A stretch of DNA of 42,382 nucleotides from an uncultured Clostridium sp. (GTDB lineage: Bacteria > Bacillota > Clostridia > TANB77 > CAG-508): contig CANPNZ010000015.1 of the NCBI GenBank assembly GCA_947575605.1, positions 1 through 42,382 of the forward strand, read 5' to 3'. A program made the translations under genes and the position numbers. Of this stretch, positions 1 to 10,130 are shown in pieces. Under the pieces are notes generated by a model. It worked only from the letters and a program-made list of their open reading frames with translations. It ran no database searches and was not told the DNA's origin. The first letter of the stretch is position 1. Each line of letters begins with the position of its first letter.

Positions 1-2
1 TA

Positions 3-55
3 GAACCGTCCCTAATGGACATTTGACCAAAAACAGAACCGTCCCCAATGGCACA
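3..55. repeat. Two REP-like repeats (family 1) at the window edge
   Basis: AACCGTCCCTAATGGACA (4-21, left part outside the window) and a second copy, TGACCAAAAACAGAACCGTC to CAATGGCACA (24-55). Core GGGGACGG on the minus strand. Confidence 0.75.
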
Positions 56-73
56 TCCCAAATGAACACTATC

Positions 74-2783
74 TTATTTGCAATCATACCAATTGTTAGC
101 TTCTGCTATGTCAGCTATTAATGGTACTGTTAGACTAATTGCTGTCTCCATGCTTTGTTTCATAATTTCTTTCATTTCTTCCTTTTCTTCTTCTGGTGCT
201 TCTATCATCATTTCATCATGAACTTGTAATACAATTTTAGATTGTAAGCCTCTTTTTTTGATTTCTTGATACACTTTTATCATGGCTATTTTCATAATGT
301 CTGCTGCGGTTCCCTGAATCGGCGTATTCATAGCTACTCTAGCTCCAAATTGTCTTACCATATAATTATTAGATTTTAATTCTGGTATATATCTTCTTCT
401 ATGAAATAACGTTTCCACATACCCTTCCTTTGTTGCTTTTTGTGTAATTCCTTCCATAAATGCTTTAATTCCTGCATATTGTTCTAGATATTCTGTAATA
501 TATTCTTTGGCTTTTTTCCTCGAAATTCCTAATTGTTCTCCTAATCCAAAGTCACTAATTCCATATACAATTCCAAAGTTAACGGCTTTAGCATCACTTC
601 TTTGTTCTTTGGTCACTTCTTCGATTGGCGTTTTAAATACTTTAGATGCTGCTTGTTTATGAATGTCTTGCCCCTCTTGGAAAGCTTGTATCATATGTTC
701 ATCTTCTGAGATATGAGCTAATACTCTTAATTCAATTTGCGAATAATCGGCATCGATATAGATTTTTCCTTCTTCTGGTTCAAATACTTTTCTTACTCTT
801 TTTCCTAATTCAAATCGTGTTGGGATATTTTGCAAATTTGGCTCGGTTGAACTGATTCTTCCCGTTGCTGTTATGGTTTGATGGAAAAAAGAATGAATCC
901 TCTTTGTTTTCGGATTAATATATTGTTTTAATCCTTCTACATAGGTAGAATTTAATTTCATTAATTGCCTATATTCTAATATTTGCTCTATAATAGGATC
1001 TTCCCTTTTTAATTTTTCCAAAACGTCAACATCAGTTGAATAACCACTTTTTGTTTTTTTACTGGCTGGTAATTTCATTTTTTCAAATAAGATTTCTCCT
1101 AATTGTTTGGTCGAATTGATATTGAATTCTTGCCCTGCCATCTCATATATGATTTTCGTTAACATTTCTATCTTTTGTGTCAATTCTTTTCCAAATTGAT
1201 TTAATTCTTCTTCCTCTACATACATTCCGTTCCATTGCATGTCTGATAATACTTCTACGGTTGGCATGTCGATTTCATAAAATAACTTGGTAGCTTCTAT
1301 TTCTTCTAATTTTCTTGATGTGATTTCTTTTATTTTGCTAATGGCATAGCTATACAAGGCATATTTTTCTTGTATTTGCTTAGCATTTCCTATCGTTTCT
1401 TCCTGCATCGTATCAAATAAATTCATTTGCTGTTGCTTTGGTTCTTCTCCTATATATTCTTCTACATCGATATTTAAATACTGTTCCATCAGCTTTTCTA
1501 TGGTTAGTTTATTGTTTGCTGGATTTAAGATATAGCTTGCAATTGCTATGTCATAGTCCAGTCCTTTTAAATCGATTCCTTCTTGTTTTAATAGAATATA
1601 AGTATTTGTTAAATTAATTCCTATTTTTTTTATGGTTTCATCTTCAAAAATAGCTTTAAATTGCTGTATATCTTCCTCTTGTGTCATAGATACATACGTT
1701 GCTTCCTGCATTTTTTCATTAAAAATAGCCAATCCTATTATTCTTTCTTTTATTATTTTTTCTGGCTTACTGTCTTCTGCTGTATGCACATAATAAATCA
1801 TTTGTTTTTGCTCTTTGATTAAGTTTATGACTTCTTCTTTGGATTTATCTACGATTTTAAATAAATCTTTTGCTTCTTCTTTTGCTTCTGCTTCCCCACG
1901 CAAAGAAAATCGTTCTATATAACGGTTAAAATTTAATTGTTTGAATATTTCTAAAACTTTTGGTTTCTCCCATTCTTCTACCTTGAAATTTTCTAAGGTA
2001 TCTTGAATTGGTACTTCTAAATTAATGGTTCCTAATGTTTTGGATAAAAAGGCTAATTCTTTATTGTTTTCTATGTTTTCTTTTTGCTTTCCTTTTAATT
2101 CCGCTTCTCCTTTATCAACTTTTTCATATAAATTTTCAAGGGAACCAAATTTTTGTATCAAGGCTAATGCCGTTTTTTCTCCCACTCCTGGCACACCTGG
2201 AATATTGTCAGAGGTATCCCCCTGTAATCCTTTTACATCAATTAGTTGTTTTGGCTCTAATCCATACTTTTCTACGATATTTTTTCTATTATATTCGTCG
2301 GTTTCCGTTTTTCCTCCTTTGGTATGAGGAATTCGAATCGTTATGTTATCGGTTGCTAATTGAAAAGTATCTCTATCTCCTGAAAGTATGGTTACTGCTA
2401 ATCCTTGTTTTTCACCATAACGTGATAAGGTTCCGCAGTACATCGTCTGCCTCATAGCCTTCCATTTCTACAATGTCAATATTCATAGCTCTTAATATGT
2501 CTTTGATGATTGGCATTTGCTCAGCTAATTCATCTGGCATTCCTTTTCGATTGGCCTTATATCCTTCGTAAAGTTTATGTCTTGCCGTTGGTGCTTTTAA
2601 ATCAAAAGCTACTACTAGGTATTCTGGGGCAAGGTCTTCTAATAATTTGAATAATATGGCTAAAAAACCATATACCGCATTGGTATGCTTGCCATCTTTA
2701 CTTGTTAGCATTTTACTTCCCATAATTCCATAAAATGCTCGATTCATGATACTATTACCGTCTACTAATACTAATTTGTCCAA
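74..2783 (-). CDS. polA: DNA polymerase I, split by a +1 frameshift
   Basis: Repair and Okazaki-fragment processing polymerase. The first segment (2412-2783) carries the 5'-nuclease motifs (LVDGNSIMNRAFYG, YKANRKGMP, EGYEADDVL). The second (about 74-2434) continues with SGDRDTFQLA, a helix-hairpin-helix (GVPGVGEKTA), a degenerate 3'-5' exonuclease domain with no DxE pair where motif I should be, and polymerase motifs A (DYSQIELRVLAH), B (KAVNFGIVYG) and C (QVHDE). The frame breaks at an in-frame CGG codon (2433-2435). Skipping its C gives ADDVLGTL, the family sequence, and one product of about 902 residues, normal for Pol I. Both halves are otherwise intact, so a recent error, a sequencing artefact or programmed frameshifting are all possible. 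Loss of proofreading residues is common in Firmicute Pol I. Start ATG 2783 follows AAAGGAGG. Confidence 0.93.
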
Positions 2784-2810
2784 GATTTCTCCTCCTTTTA
2801 AAGTAATTTC

Positions 2811-2942
2811 TTATTTTTCTTCCATTTTTAGTATAATTTCCTCTAAAACGCTTTGTAATACTTTTTTTCTATCTTTTGATGTATCTATATATTTAATTCC
2901 ATATTTTGGGCATTCCTCTTTTATACATAAATTAAATATTTT
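2811..2942 (-). pseudogene. Remnant of an unidentified protein C-terminus
   Basis: An open frame of 43 codons plus stop, with no start codon of its own, lies between polA and the glycosyltransferase gene. It reads KEECPKYGIKYIDTSKDRKK and then a helical tail ending in KMEEK. The pattern resembles the C-terminal end of small P-loop kinase-like proteins, but this is only an impression. The frame is closed upstream by TGA, so if it is a gene relic its N-terminus has been lost. Confidence 0.3.
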
Positions 2943-2948
2943 TCATTT

Positions 2949-4406
2949 CTATTCCCTCTTCTTTTTTCTATACTTATTCTGCTTCATTTTTTGGTTCACA
3001 ATCCATATACTTAAACTCCCCACAATTAGAATAAAAGTAAAAGGCGTTCCATTTTGCCAACCTTCTCCGTAGGTTAAGAAAATACCATTAGCAAACTCAC
3101 TCATTAACCCTATTTGCGGAATCCATTTGATATTTTCTGCTCTTTGCCACATCAGTAATGGAAATAGCCAAATAATATACCATATTTGAAAATTCGTAAT
3201 TAACAAAAATAGAAATGCCATAATAAAATAATTCGCTTTTTTCATTTCTTCTCGCAATCGTATTTGTTTTTTATTTAATAAAACAACACAAGTAAAGAAA
3301 TAAATAATGGTAAAAGCTCCTAATAGGACATGATTAACGGTAGAAACTGATACGGTTGGTTCCTTAAAATATTCTGTTAAAATAATATAAAAACTTTTTG
3401 CTAGTTTTTCTTGCTGTATGAATAATCCACTTAACACTTGTCCATCTCGTACATATAGTAAATAGGGAATTACTAAAGCCATTACAAACAATCCACCATA
3501 TTGAATACATCTAAGAAATCGTTTAGCTGGTTTTTCCTCTCTAAAATAATAAATGATGACAAATGGTAATAAAATAATAGCAAAATATTTAATGGCTGTT
3601 GCCATCGCTAAGAAGATGATGGTTACCACTAAATTTTTCTTGTTTGTTAAGAAATATAATCCTGCTAGCATAAATAAGGCTACAAACATGTCATTGTGAA
3701 CACAAGCAATTCCTTCCATTAGAATAAAAGGATTTAATCCATATAATAAAGTAAATACTTTTTTATGCGATATTTTATAAATTAAGTAGGCATTTCCTAG
3801 ATGAACTAGTACATTAATTAATTTGAACACTAGCAAAGCAAAATCTAAGTTTCCAAAAGATATGCCAGCTACCATTTTACATATGATTGTCCAAATTGGT
3901 CCATACACTACGGTTGAATCAGCCCAATCATTGTTATATCCCTGTGCTAATACGGTATCTTTTTGCAAATATTGACTATTATCTCCTTGTTCTACAAATT
4001 CCTTGATCGTTGTGTAATATGGATTTTGATGATAGGTACTATCTAATCTTCCAATTCCTAAGTAATAAAATACATCTGAACAAGTAAATGGTAATACTGC
4101 TATAAATACAATCGATATGATAGCGATAAATACAAACATTTTCTTTGTGTTTTTAAATATATCTGTTCTTCTTTTTACGATTGTAAAATATAATATAGCT
4201 AAAATCGCCAATAAAAAAAGGTAAAGTAATGTTTGCGTTGCCCTACTAATGGGAGCATCATATAAAAATTGAAAGTAAGGTCCAAATTGCAAGGTTGTTT
4301 TTTTCTGTATAAAGTATAGTATGGATGGCATAGCAAATAAAATACTTGTTAGGATAAATAAAATCTTTATTAAATTGTTGGTTTTATTTTGTTTACTTTC
4401 TATCAA
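2949..4406 (-). CDS. GT-C fold polyprenyl-phosphate-dependent glycosyltransferase, membrane protein
   Basis: A 485-residue integral membrane protein with roughly a dozen hydrophobic helices. After the second or third helix comes the acidic loop motif TCSDVFYYLGIGRLD followed by NPYY. This pattern (an Asp in the first extracytoplasmic loop, then a G-x-NPY-like element) is typical of GT-C mannosyltransferases of the MptB/GT87-like group, which use polyprenol-phosphate sugars on the outer face of the membrane. The sugar and acceptor cannot be read from sequence. The start overlaps the end of the phosphatase gene upstream by 14 bases, suggesting translational coupling and a shared envelope-polysaccharide role. 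Confidence 0.75.
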   Translation of the reverse strand: MIESKQNKTNNLIKILFILTSILFAMPSILYFIQKKTTLQFGPYFQFLYDAPISRATQTLLYLFLLAILAILYFTIVKRRTDIFKNTKKMFVFIAIISIVFIAVLPFTCSDVFYYLGIGRLDSTYHQNPYYTTIKEFVEQGDNSQYLQKDTVLAQGYNNDWADSTVVYGPIWTIICKMVAGISFGNLDFALLVFKLINVLVHLGNAYLIYKISHKKVFTLLYGLNPFILMEGIACVHNDMFVALFMLAGLYFLTNKKNLVVTIIFLAMATAIKYFAIILLPFVIIYYFREEKPAKRFLRCIQYGGLFVMALVIPYLLYVRDGQVLSGLFIQQEKLAKSFYIILTEYFKEPTVSVSTVNHVLLGAFTIIYFFTCVVLLNKKQIRLREEMKKANYFIMAFLFLLITNFQIWYIIWLFPLLMWQRAENIKWIPQIGLMSEFANGIFLTYGEGWQNGTPFTFILIVGSLSIWIVNQKMKQNKYRKKKRE

Positions 4407-4866
4407 TTTGTTTCTCCTTTTTTAAATACGTAATAAATCCTTCTAACCCTTCTACAATATCTTCATAAGTCTTATGAAAGTTTCCCGTGAACCAAGGATC
4501 TGCAATGTCTCTTGGATTTTTTGAAAAATCTAATAACTGATAAATCCTATTTTCTGTGTCCTCTCCAAGAATTCTTTTTATATTCATAATATTTTGTTTT
4601 TCCATTCCTATAATATAATCAAATGTCTCATAGTCTCGCTTTTCTATTCTTCTAGCACGATGATTTCCACATTCTATCTTTTCTTGTTCTAACTTATTTC
4701 TAGTCCCATAATGAACTGGATTTCCTATTTCTTCTGTGCTGGTGGCAGCAGAATCAATATAAAATTCTTCTTCCAGCCCCTGTTTTTTTACCATATCTTT
4801 TAACACGTATTCCGCCATTGGTGACCTACATATATTTCCTAGACATACAAATAATACTTTTATCAT
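4393..4866 (-). CDS. Low molecular weight protein-tyrosine-phosphatase
   Basis: 157 residues, the usual length. The N-terminal P-loop CLGNICRS (C8, R14) is the C-x5-R-S phosphatase signature, and the general-acid Asp is in the DPW motif near residue 123. In Firmicutes these enzymes dephosphorylate protein tyrosine or arginine (Wzb/YwlE types). Its overlap with a glycosyltransferase gene is compatible with control of surface polysaccharide synthesis, but the substrate is not decided by sequence. It follows the aminopeptidase gene after 14 bases, so the two probably share a transcript. Confidence 0.9.
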   Translation of the reverse strand: MIKVLFVCLGNICRSPMAEYVLKDMVKKQGLEEEFYIDSAATSTEEIGNPVHYGTRNKLEQEKIECGNHRARRIEKRDYETFDYIIGMEKQNIMNIKRILGEDTENRIYQLLDFSKNPRDIADPWFTGNFHKTYEDIVEGLEGFITYLKKEKQIDRK

Positions 4867-4880
4867 AAGGTTCCTTCCTA

Positions 4881-5999
4881 TTATACTAAATTTTCTGGAT
4901 TTAATCCTTGTAACTCTGGCAATACAAACCTACCATCTTTTCTGATTAATACATCATCAAAATAGATTTCTCCACCGCCATATTCTGGTGTTTGAATTGT
5001 TACCATATCCCAATGAATACTGGATCGATTTCCATTATCGCTTTCTTCTAAGCTATCTCCTGGTGTAAAATGAAAACTTCCCTTTATCTTTTCATCAAAT
5101 AAAGTATCACCGATTGGTTTTTCTATATAGGGATTTAATCCCAAAGCAAATTCTCCTATATATCTTGCCCCTTCATCGGTATCTAAAATCTCATTTAATT
5201 CTTTCGTCCTATTGGCTGTTGCTCTGATGATTTTTCCGTCCTTCAATTCAAATCTAATATCCTGAAATAAAATACCATGATAGCTTGTTTCTGTATTATA
5301 GGTAATAAATCCATTTACACTTGTTTTGATGGGAGCAGTAGCTACTTCTCCATCTGGTAAATTAAAGGTTCCTGTATATTTTTCTGCTGGTATTCCTTTG
5401 ATGCTAAAGGTTAAATCCGTTTCGTTTCCTATAATGTGTACTTTATCGGTTTGATTCATTAAATCTTTTAAGTTATCCATTGCTTTTGCCATTTTTTCAT
5501 AGTCTAAATTGCATACTTTAAAATAATAATCTTCGAATTCGTCTTGGTTCATTTTACTCATTTGTGCCATAGAAGCATTTGGATATCTTATGATACACCA
5601 TTTGGTATTTTTTACTCTTTCTTCAAAATGAACTTGTTTTGTATAATAGGTATGATACCATTGTAGCGTTTGTTTTGGAATCCCATTTAATTCAGATGGA
5701 TTAGAAGTTGCTCTTATTCCAATGTAAGCATCCATTTCTTTCATTCTTTGACTATCTTGTCTGGCATATTTTTGTATTTGTTCTTCTGTTGCATTTTCTA
5801 ACATGGTTCTTAATAATTCATCGTTTACGATATTAAAAAATGGTTTTGCTCCTAATTCTTCTGCTTTTCTGATTAACTCTTTGGCTAGTGGTAAGCTTTC
5901 TTCTCCTAATAACTCTATTAATATGTTTTCTCCTTTTTGTATGTTTACGGAATAAGTTAGTAATTGATTCGCTAATTTTTCAATTCTTGCATCTTTCAT
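4881..5999 (-). CDS. M29 family metallo-aminopeptidase (AmpS/PepS-like)
   Basis: A 372-residue cytoplasmic aminopeptidase. The metal-ligand blocks of M29 peptidases are in order: PDGEVATAP (Glu), IGEFALGLNP (Glu), GSFHFTPGDS (His), SSIHWDMV (His and Asp) and a closing GEIYFDDV. The N-terminal half has the family's Rossmann-like domain. M29 enzymes release N-terminal residues from peptides with Co or Zn. The start lies inside the end of hsdS (20-base overlap), which is odd for a housekeeping peptidase next to a restriction subunit and suggests that the hsdS end was joined here by rearrangement. Confidence 0.9.
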   Translation of the reverse strand: MKDARIEKLANQLLTYSVNIQKGENILIELLGEESLPLAKELIRKAEELGAKPFFNIVNDELLRTMLENATEEQIQKYARQDSQRMKEMDAYIGIRATSNPSELNGIPKQTLQWYHTYYTKQVHFEERVKNTKWCIIRYPNASMAQMSKMNQDEFEDYYFKVCNLDYEKMAKAMDNLKDLMNQTDKVHIIGNETDLTFSIKGIPAEKYTGTFNLPDGEVATAPIKTSVNGFITYNTETSYHGILFQDIRFELKDGKIIRATANRTKELNEILDTDEGARYIGEFALGLNPYIEKPIGDTLFDEKIKGSFHFTPGDSLEESDNGNRSSIHWDMVTIQTPEYGGGEIYFDDVLIRKDGRFVLPELQGLNPENLV

Positions 6000-7164
6000 A
6001 TGGTTCGTTCACCTCATTTTCTAAGTTTATTTCTCCATTCATTAGTTTTGGTAATAATAAATCTCGTACCTGTTCTAACTTTCTATTTTCTTCTCTATTA
6101 CTTCTATATTGTTTCATGATTAAATGAATGGTTTTTTCATATTTCTTATTGGTTTGTTCATCTGCCAAAACAATGTTTATATTGTTCATATTTTCTTGAT
6201 TTATCTTAGGTTGTACAGCTCCTGTAATAATATTTCTGACATTGCAATTTCTCAGACAAAACATTAGATGTTCAGTTGAGATTATTTTTCCTTCTAATAC
6301 ATGTGCGTGGTTATTTACCCAATTTTTCCCCCATATATATTGTAATACAGGATTTCCCTCACTGGTTACAACGGTTCCATCTTCTCCCATTAATAAATAG
6401 ATTCCATCAAAAATATAATCTTCAACATAATCTATAATAGAGGTAGCACCATAATAGGGATATTTTCCTGGATGTTTTTCTCTTTCTCTGCTAGACATTG
6501 GTTTTCTCTTGGAATCATAATTGTTGGCAACCTCTTTTAATTTACATACTTTCCAATCTCTTGGTAATTCAGTTTTATTTCCAAAATACGCCTTATATAG
6601 TGTATCTCCTAATTCCAATAAACTATCATTTATTTGATTGTTTATTTCTATCTTTCTATCTATATTTTTTAAAATGCTAGCTATTTTATCTTGGTTTTCT
6701 CTATTGGGAATTTTAATTTTACATTTTAATAACTCTGGTTGTCTTAATCCTGTAACGGTTGAACCTGTTGCTCTACAATTAAGTTGATTTTTAAAGTTTC
6801 TTGTCATCATATAATAATATATGTATTGTGAATTATAATCTTTATTTATTTTTATTCCAAAAATTCGTTGGCTCAATACTATTTTTTCTTCACTATCCCA
6901 ATAAAATATTTCGCCAAATGGTGCCTCCGATGTTATTAATATGGTTCCCTTTTCAACTTCTTTTTTCATCCACTTTTTATATAATTCTTCATTTACAAAT
7001 TTAATTGTATTTTCTTGTACAATCTTACCAGTTTTAATATTTTTAGCCGATAATGCTCTTATTCCAGCTTTTGACCATTCTCCTCCTAATTTCTTAGGCG
7101 TTTTTCCTCTATAATCTATTATTTCTTGTAATATATTTTTTAAACACTCTTCTTTAAATTCCAT
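5980..7164 (-). CDS. hsdS: Type I restriction-modification specificity subunit (HsdS), orphan
   Basis: Two target-recognition domains separated by helical conserved regions, the normal HsdS architecture. TRD1 begins NILQEIIDYRGKTPKK and ends GLRQPELLKCKIKIPNREN; the central helix is QDKIASILKNIDRKIEINN. TRD2 begins LPRDWKVCKLKEVANNYDS; the C-terminal helix is NRKLEQVRDLLLPKLMNGEI. HsdS sets the DNA sequence recognised by HsdM/HsdR. No hsdM or hsdR is in the window, so the gene is either an orphan able to serve a system elsewhere or the remnant of one. ATG at 7164 is preferred because AGGAG lies 9 bases upstream; a TTG six bases earlier is the alternative. The neighbouring rhuM is a frequent companion of type I loci. 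Confidence 0.88.
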   Translation of the reverse strand: MEFKEECLKNILQEIIDYRGKTPKKLGGEWSKAGIRALSAKNIKTGKIVQENTIKFVNEELYKKWMKKEVEKGTILITSEAPFGEIFYWDSEEKIVLSQRIFGIKINKDYNSQYIYYYMMTRNFKNQLNCRATGSTVTGLRQPELLKCKIKIPNRENQDKIASILKNIDRKIEINNQINDSLLELGDTLYKAYFGNKTELPRDWKVCKLKEVANNYDSKRKPMSSREREKHPGKYPYYGATSIIDYVEDYIFDGIYLLMGEDGTVVTSEGNPVLQYIWGKNWVNNHAHVLEGKIISTEHLMFCLRNCNVRNIITGAVQPKINQENMNNINIVLADEQTNKKYEKTIHLIMKQYRSNREENRKLEQVRDLLLPKLMNGEINLENEVNEPYERCKN

Positions 7165-7284
7165 ATTCAATAACTCCTAAGTTTTTTGTTTATGTGACTT
7201 TGTAAATTCCATTCTTTCATATAATTTAATTGCTTTTTATTATTTTTAAATATCTGTTCTGAATAAAGCATTATGACCACAAAA

Positions 7285-8335
7285 TTATTTATTATCTTTT
7301 AATTTTTTACTATCTAAAATAAGTTGGTCAAAATCAGAAATATATATTCTATCCTGAATGATTCTATATTTTTCAAACTCAGTTTCTGCATGGAGTTTTG
7401 CCATTTCTGCGGTTACTTTTCCATTATCTTTTAAAATTTTATGATCCCATAACGTTAAGAAGCCATTTAATCGTTCTTCCCAATCTGCCATTGTCATTGG
7501 AATATGTCTCATCGCTTGCATTTCTGCTAAGTCTAAATAAGCTGATACCATTCTTTCTAACTGTGCAATTTCATTTTCAGATAAATAATTTTTAGCAATC
7601 ACTACATCATATTTATGTATTTTACTATTTGGAGCTCCTTCCCATGAAGTTAAGCCCATATTTTCTTTTTTATGATTTGCTCTATTACAAATAATTTCTG
7701 CCGCTGTATTTCCGTGATACAGCATAATGAAGTTTATTTTGAACAGCTGTAAAAAATCTAATGGTAGCTTTCGCTGTTTTATCATAATCGATTGAGGTTG
7801 CATATATATCAGTAACTTTTTGATAAAACTTTCTTTCTGACATTCTTATTTCTCTAATTCGTTCTAATTGTTCTTCAAAATATTTCTCTGTTAAAATTGA
7901 ACCTCCATTTTTTAAACGCTCATCATCCATTACCCAACCTTTTATTGTATAATCTTTTACAATTTGATTAGCCCATTTTCTAAACTGTACTGCTCTTTCA
8001 TTATTTACTTTAAATCCAACTGCTATAACCATTTGAAGATTATAATGTGCAACTTCTCTGGAAACCTGTCTATTTCCTTCTTTTTGAACTATTCGAAAAT
8101 TTCGAATAGTTGAATTTTCATTTAGCTCATTATCTTCATAGATTTTTTTTATATGATAATTTATTGTATTTATCTCAACACCATATAAAGTTGCTAACAT
8201 TTTTTGTGTTAGCCATATATTTTCTTCTTCATATCTTACTTCTATACTTTCTGGATTATCTCCAATAGCCGCAATATATGTTAAATATTCTGCTGCACTT
8301 GAACGAATTGTAATTTCGTTTTTCTTTTTAGACAT
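7285..8335 (-). CDS. rhuM: RhuM family protein, split by a +1 frameshift
   Basis: The N-terminal segment (start ATG 8335, behind AAAGGAAG) carries the RhuM block IWLTQKMLATLYGV, followed by HIKKIYED and FRIVQKEGNRQVSR. The C-terminal segment resumes with GNTAAEII, NMGLTSWEGAP and VVIAKNYLSENEI, all family-typical. The join is at an in-frame CGG (7712-7714): skipping the C turns HYAVSRKYS into HYAVSGNTAAEI and restores a protein of about 349 residues. RhuM proteins are DNA-associated accessory proteins often found with type I restriction genes; their biochemical role is not established. This is one of three +1 frameshifts with the same signature in the window. Confidence 0.85.
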
Positions 8336-8421
8336 ATACCAATTCACTTCCTTTCCTTCTTATTTTATCAATTATAAATTGTAATTTTCATAGTTCTTCC
8401 TAAATATTAAACTAACATTCT

Positions 8422-8988
8422 TTATTGCGTTTTCATATTTCTCTTATCTTTTTCTATCTGTTTACTGTAACGCTCTTCTTCTGAAAAAACACAACCACAA
8501 TATTTTTGTCGATATAGATCCAGTTCCTTTGCCTTTTCTTGTCCTTGACGAAAACCAACCCTAAAATCTCGATATACAAACTTAATTTCATATTTTTTAG
8601 CCATTTCTTCTGCTACCTTTATTAACATTTCATGATTTTGATAAGGACTAACTAACAAAGTAGTTGAAAAAGCCTCATATCCATTTTCTTTGGCATATTG
8701 GGCTGTTTGCTCCAAGCGAACTGGATAACAGTAATTTTGACATCTATTTTCTAAATCATGAATTGTATTTTGGCAAAAATCTCTTAATCCATAATTTTCC
8801 TCAAAAATAGCCTGTACTCCTATTTCACTCGTATATTCTTTTAAACAATCTCGTCTTAACTTGTATTCCATATAAGGATGTATATTAGGATTAAACCAAT
8901 ACACGGTTGGTTCGATTCCCTCTTTTCTTAAACTATCGATACAATACACACTACAAGGTGCACAACATGTATGTAATAATAACTTCAT
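8422..8988 (-). CDS. queH: Epoxyqueuosine reductase QueH
   Basis: 188 residues, DUF208 type. This enzyme performs the last step of queuosine synthesis, reducing epoxyqueuosine to queuosine in tRNA, and is the non-homologous replacement of QueG. Iron-sulfur and active-site cysteines are in place: HTCCAPC at residues 6-12, RCQNYCYPVRLE in the middle and YCGCVFSEE near the C-terminus. The central TTLLVSPYQNHE block is characteristic. It is flanked by a REP-like repeat on the ruvB side. Start ATG 8988 lies behind GGGAGG. Confidence 0.93.
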   Translation of the reverse strand: MKLLLHTCCAPCSVYCIDSLRKEGIEPTVYWFNPNIHPYMEYKLRRDCLKEYTSEIGVQAIFEENYGLRDFCQNTIHDLENRCQNYCYPVRLEQTAQYAKENGYEAFSTTLLVSPYQNHEMLIKVAEEMAKKYEIKFVYRDFRVGFRQGQEKAKELDLYRQKYCGCVFSEEERYSKQIEKDKRNMKTQ

Positions 8989-9079
8989 GATTTTCCTCCC
9001 TATCGAAAAGTATTACTTATCGTAAGTTCGTTTAATGCCTACACAGCTAAAGGTACCCCAAAATTATTTTCAAATCCGA

Positions 9080-9110
9080 TGTCCATTAAGAACCGTCCCC
9101 CATGCGACAT
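9080..9110. repeat. Degenerate REP-like repeat overlapping the ruvB 3' end
   Basis: TGTCCATTAAGAACCGTCCC then CCATGCGACAT. The left arm TGTCCAT is kept, the right arm is altered. The ruvB stop codon lies inside. Confidence 0.65.
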
Positions 9111-10102
9111 TCATATCCTAAATGCTGATAAGCTGGTGGTAGTGCTTGTCTTCCTCTTAGGGTTCTTGCTATAAAACCAATTTGAATTAAGTATGGTTCA
9201 TATACATCTTCTATGGTATCAATTTCTTCCCCTATACTTACTGCTAATGCTTCTATTCCCACTGGTCTTCCTCCATATTGAACGATCATAGTTTCTAATA
9301 TTTTTCTGTCTATTTCATCTAAGCCAAGCTCATCAATTTCTAGTTGATTTAAGGCATGCTTCGTTATTTTTAAGGTAATGTTTCCATCTCCTAATACAAT
9401 GGCATAATCTCTGACTCTTTTTAAAAGTCTATTCGCAATTCTTGGCGTTCCTCTGGATCTTCTTGCTATTTCTATCGCCGCTTCTTGTTCAATTTCTACT
9501 TCTAAAATTTTACTGGATCTTTTAACAATGGTCGTTAAATCTTCAACAGAATATAACTCTAATCTATGTACAATTCCAAATCGATCTCTTAAAGGGGTTG
9601 ATAAAGCTCCTGCTTTTGTGGTTGCCCCAATTAATGTGAATTTGGGTAAATCTAATCGAATTGACCTACTACTAGGTCCTTTTCCTATAATAATATCTAG
9701 GGTATAGTCTTCTAAAGCTGGATAGAGTATTTCTTCTACACTTTTACTTAATCTGTGAATTTCATCAATGAATAATACGTCAAATTCTGATAAATTAGTT
9801 AGTAAAGAGGCTAAATCTCCCGGTTTTTCAATCGCTGGTCCAGATGTTATTTTGATATTAGAATTCATTTCATTAGATATGATATTGGATAATGTTGTTT
9901 TTCCAAGTCCTGGCGGTCCGTATAGTAAAACATGGTCTAATGGTTCTCCCCTTTTTTTTGCTGCCTCTATGTATATTTTCATATTTTCTTTTACTTTGTT
10001 TTGTCCAATGTATTCTTCTAATATTTTTGGTCTTAATGAATTTTCTAGTCTTTCTTCTGCTTGTCCTTCCATTTCTGGACTAACAATTCTTTCTTCTTCC
10101 AT
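9086..10102 (-). CDS. ruvB: Holliday junction branch migration helicase RuvB
   Basis: 338 residues, the standard size. Walker A is GPPGLGKT (62-69), Walker B FIDEIH (111-116), sensor [10 protein letters not shown], arginine-finger region LRDRFG, then the winged helix ([18 protein letters not shown] and [14 protein letters not shown]). RuvB is the hexameric motor of the RuvAB complex. The last residues (GDGS) and the stop codon are encoded inside a REP-like repeat (GGGGACGGTTCTTAA on the coding strand), so the original C-terminus seems to have been replaced by a repeat insertion. No ruvA or ruvC is adjacent. ltaS-like ends 28 bases upstream. Confidence 0.96.
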   Translation of the reverse strand: MEEERIVSPEMEGQAEERLENSLRPKILEEYIGQNKVKENMKIYIEAAKKRGEPLDHVLLYGPPGLGKTTLSNIISNEMNSNIKITSGPAIEKPGDLASLLTNLSEFDVLFIDEIHRLSKSVEEILYPALEDYTLDIIIGKGPSSRSIRLDLPKFTLIGATTKAGALSTPLRDRFGIVHRLELYSVEDLTTIVKRSSKILEVEIEQEAAIEIARRSRGTPRIANRLLKRVRDYAIVLGDGNITLKITKHALNQLEIDELGLDEIDRKILETMIVQYGGRPVGIEALAVSIGEEIDTIEDVYEPYLIQIGFIARTLRGRQALPPAYQHLGYECRMGDGS

Positions 10103-10130
10103 TATCTTGACTTCTCCCTTCTCATGTCAT

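Noticed and set aside
2412..2783. Stand-alone 123-residue 5'-nuclease protein
   Set aside because: It ends in ADDVL followed by a nonsense tail, and the next frame continues the polA sequence exactly, so it is the N-terminal part of a split polA.
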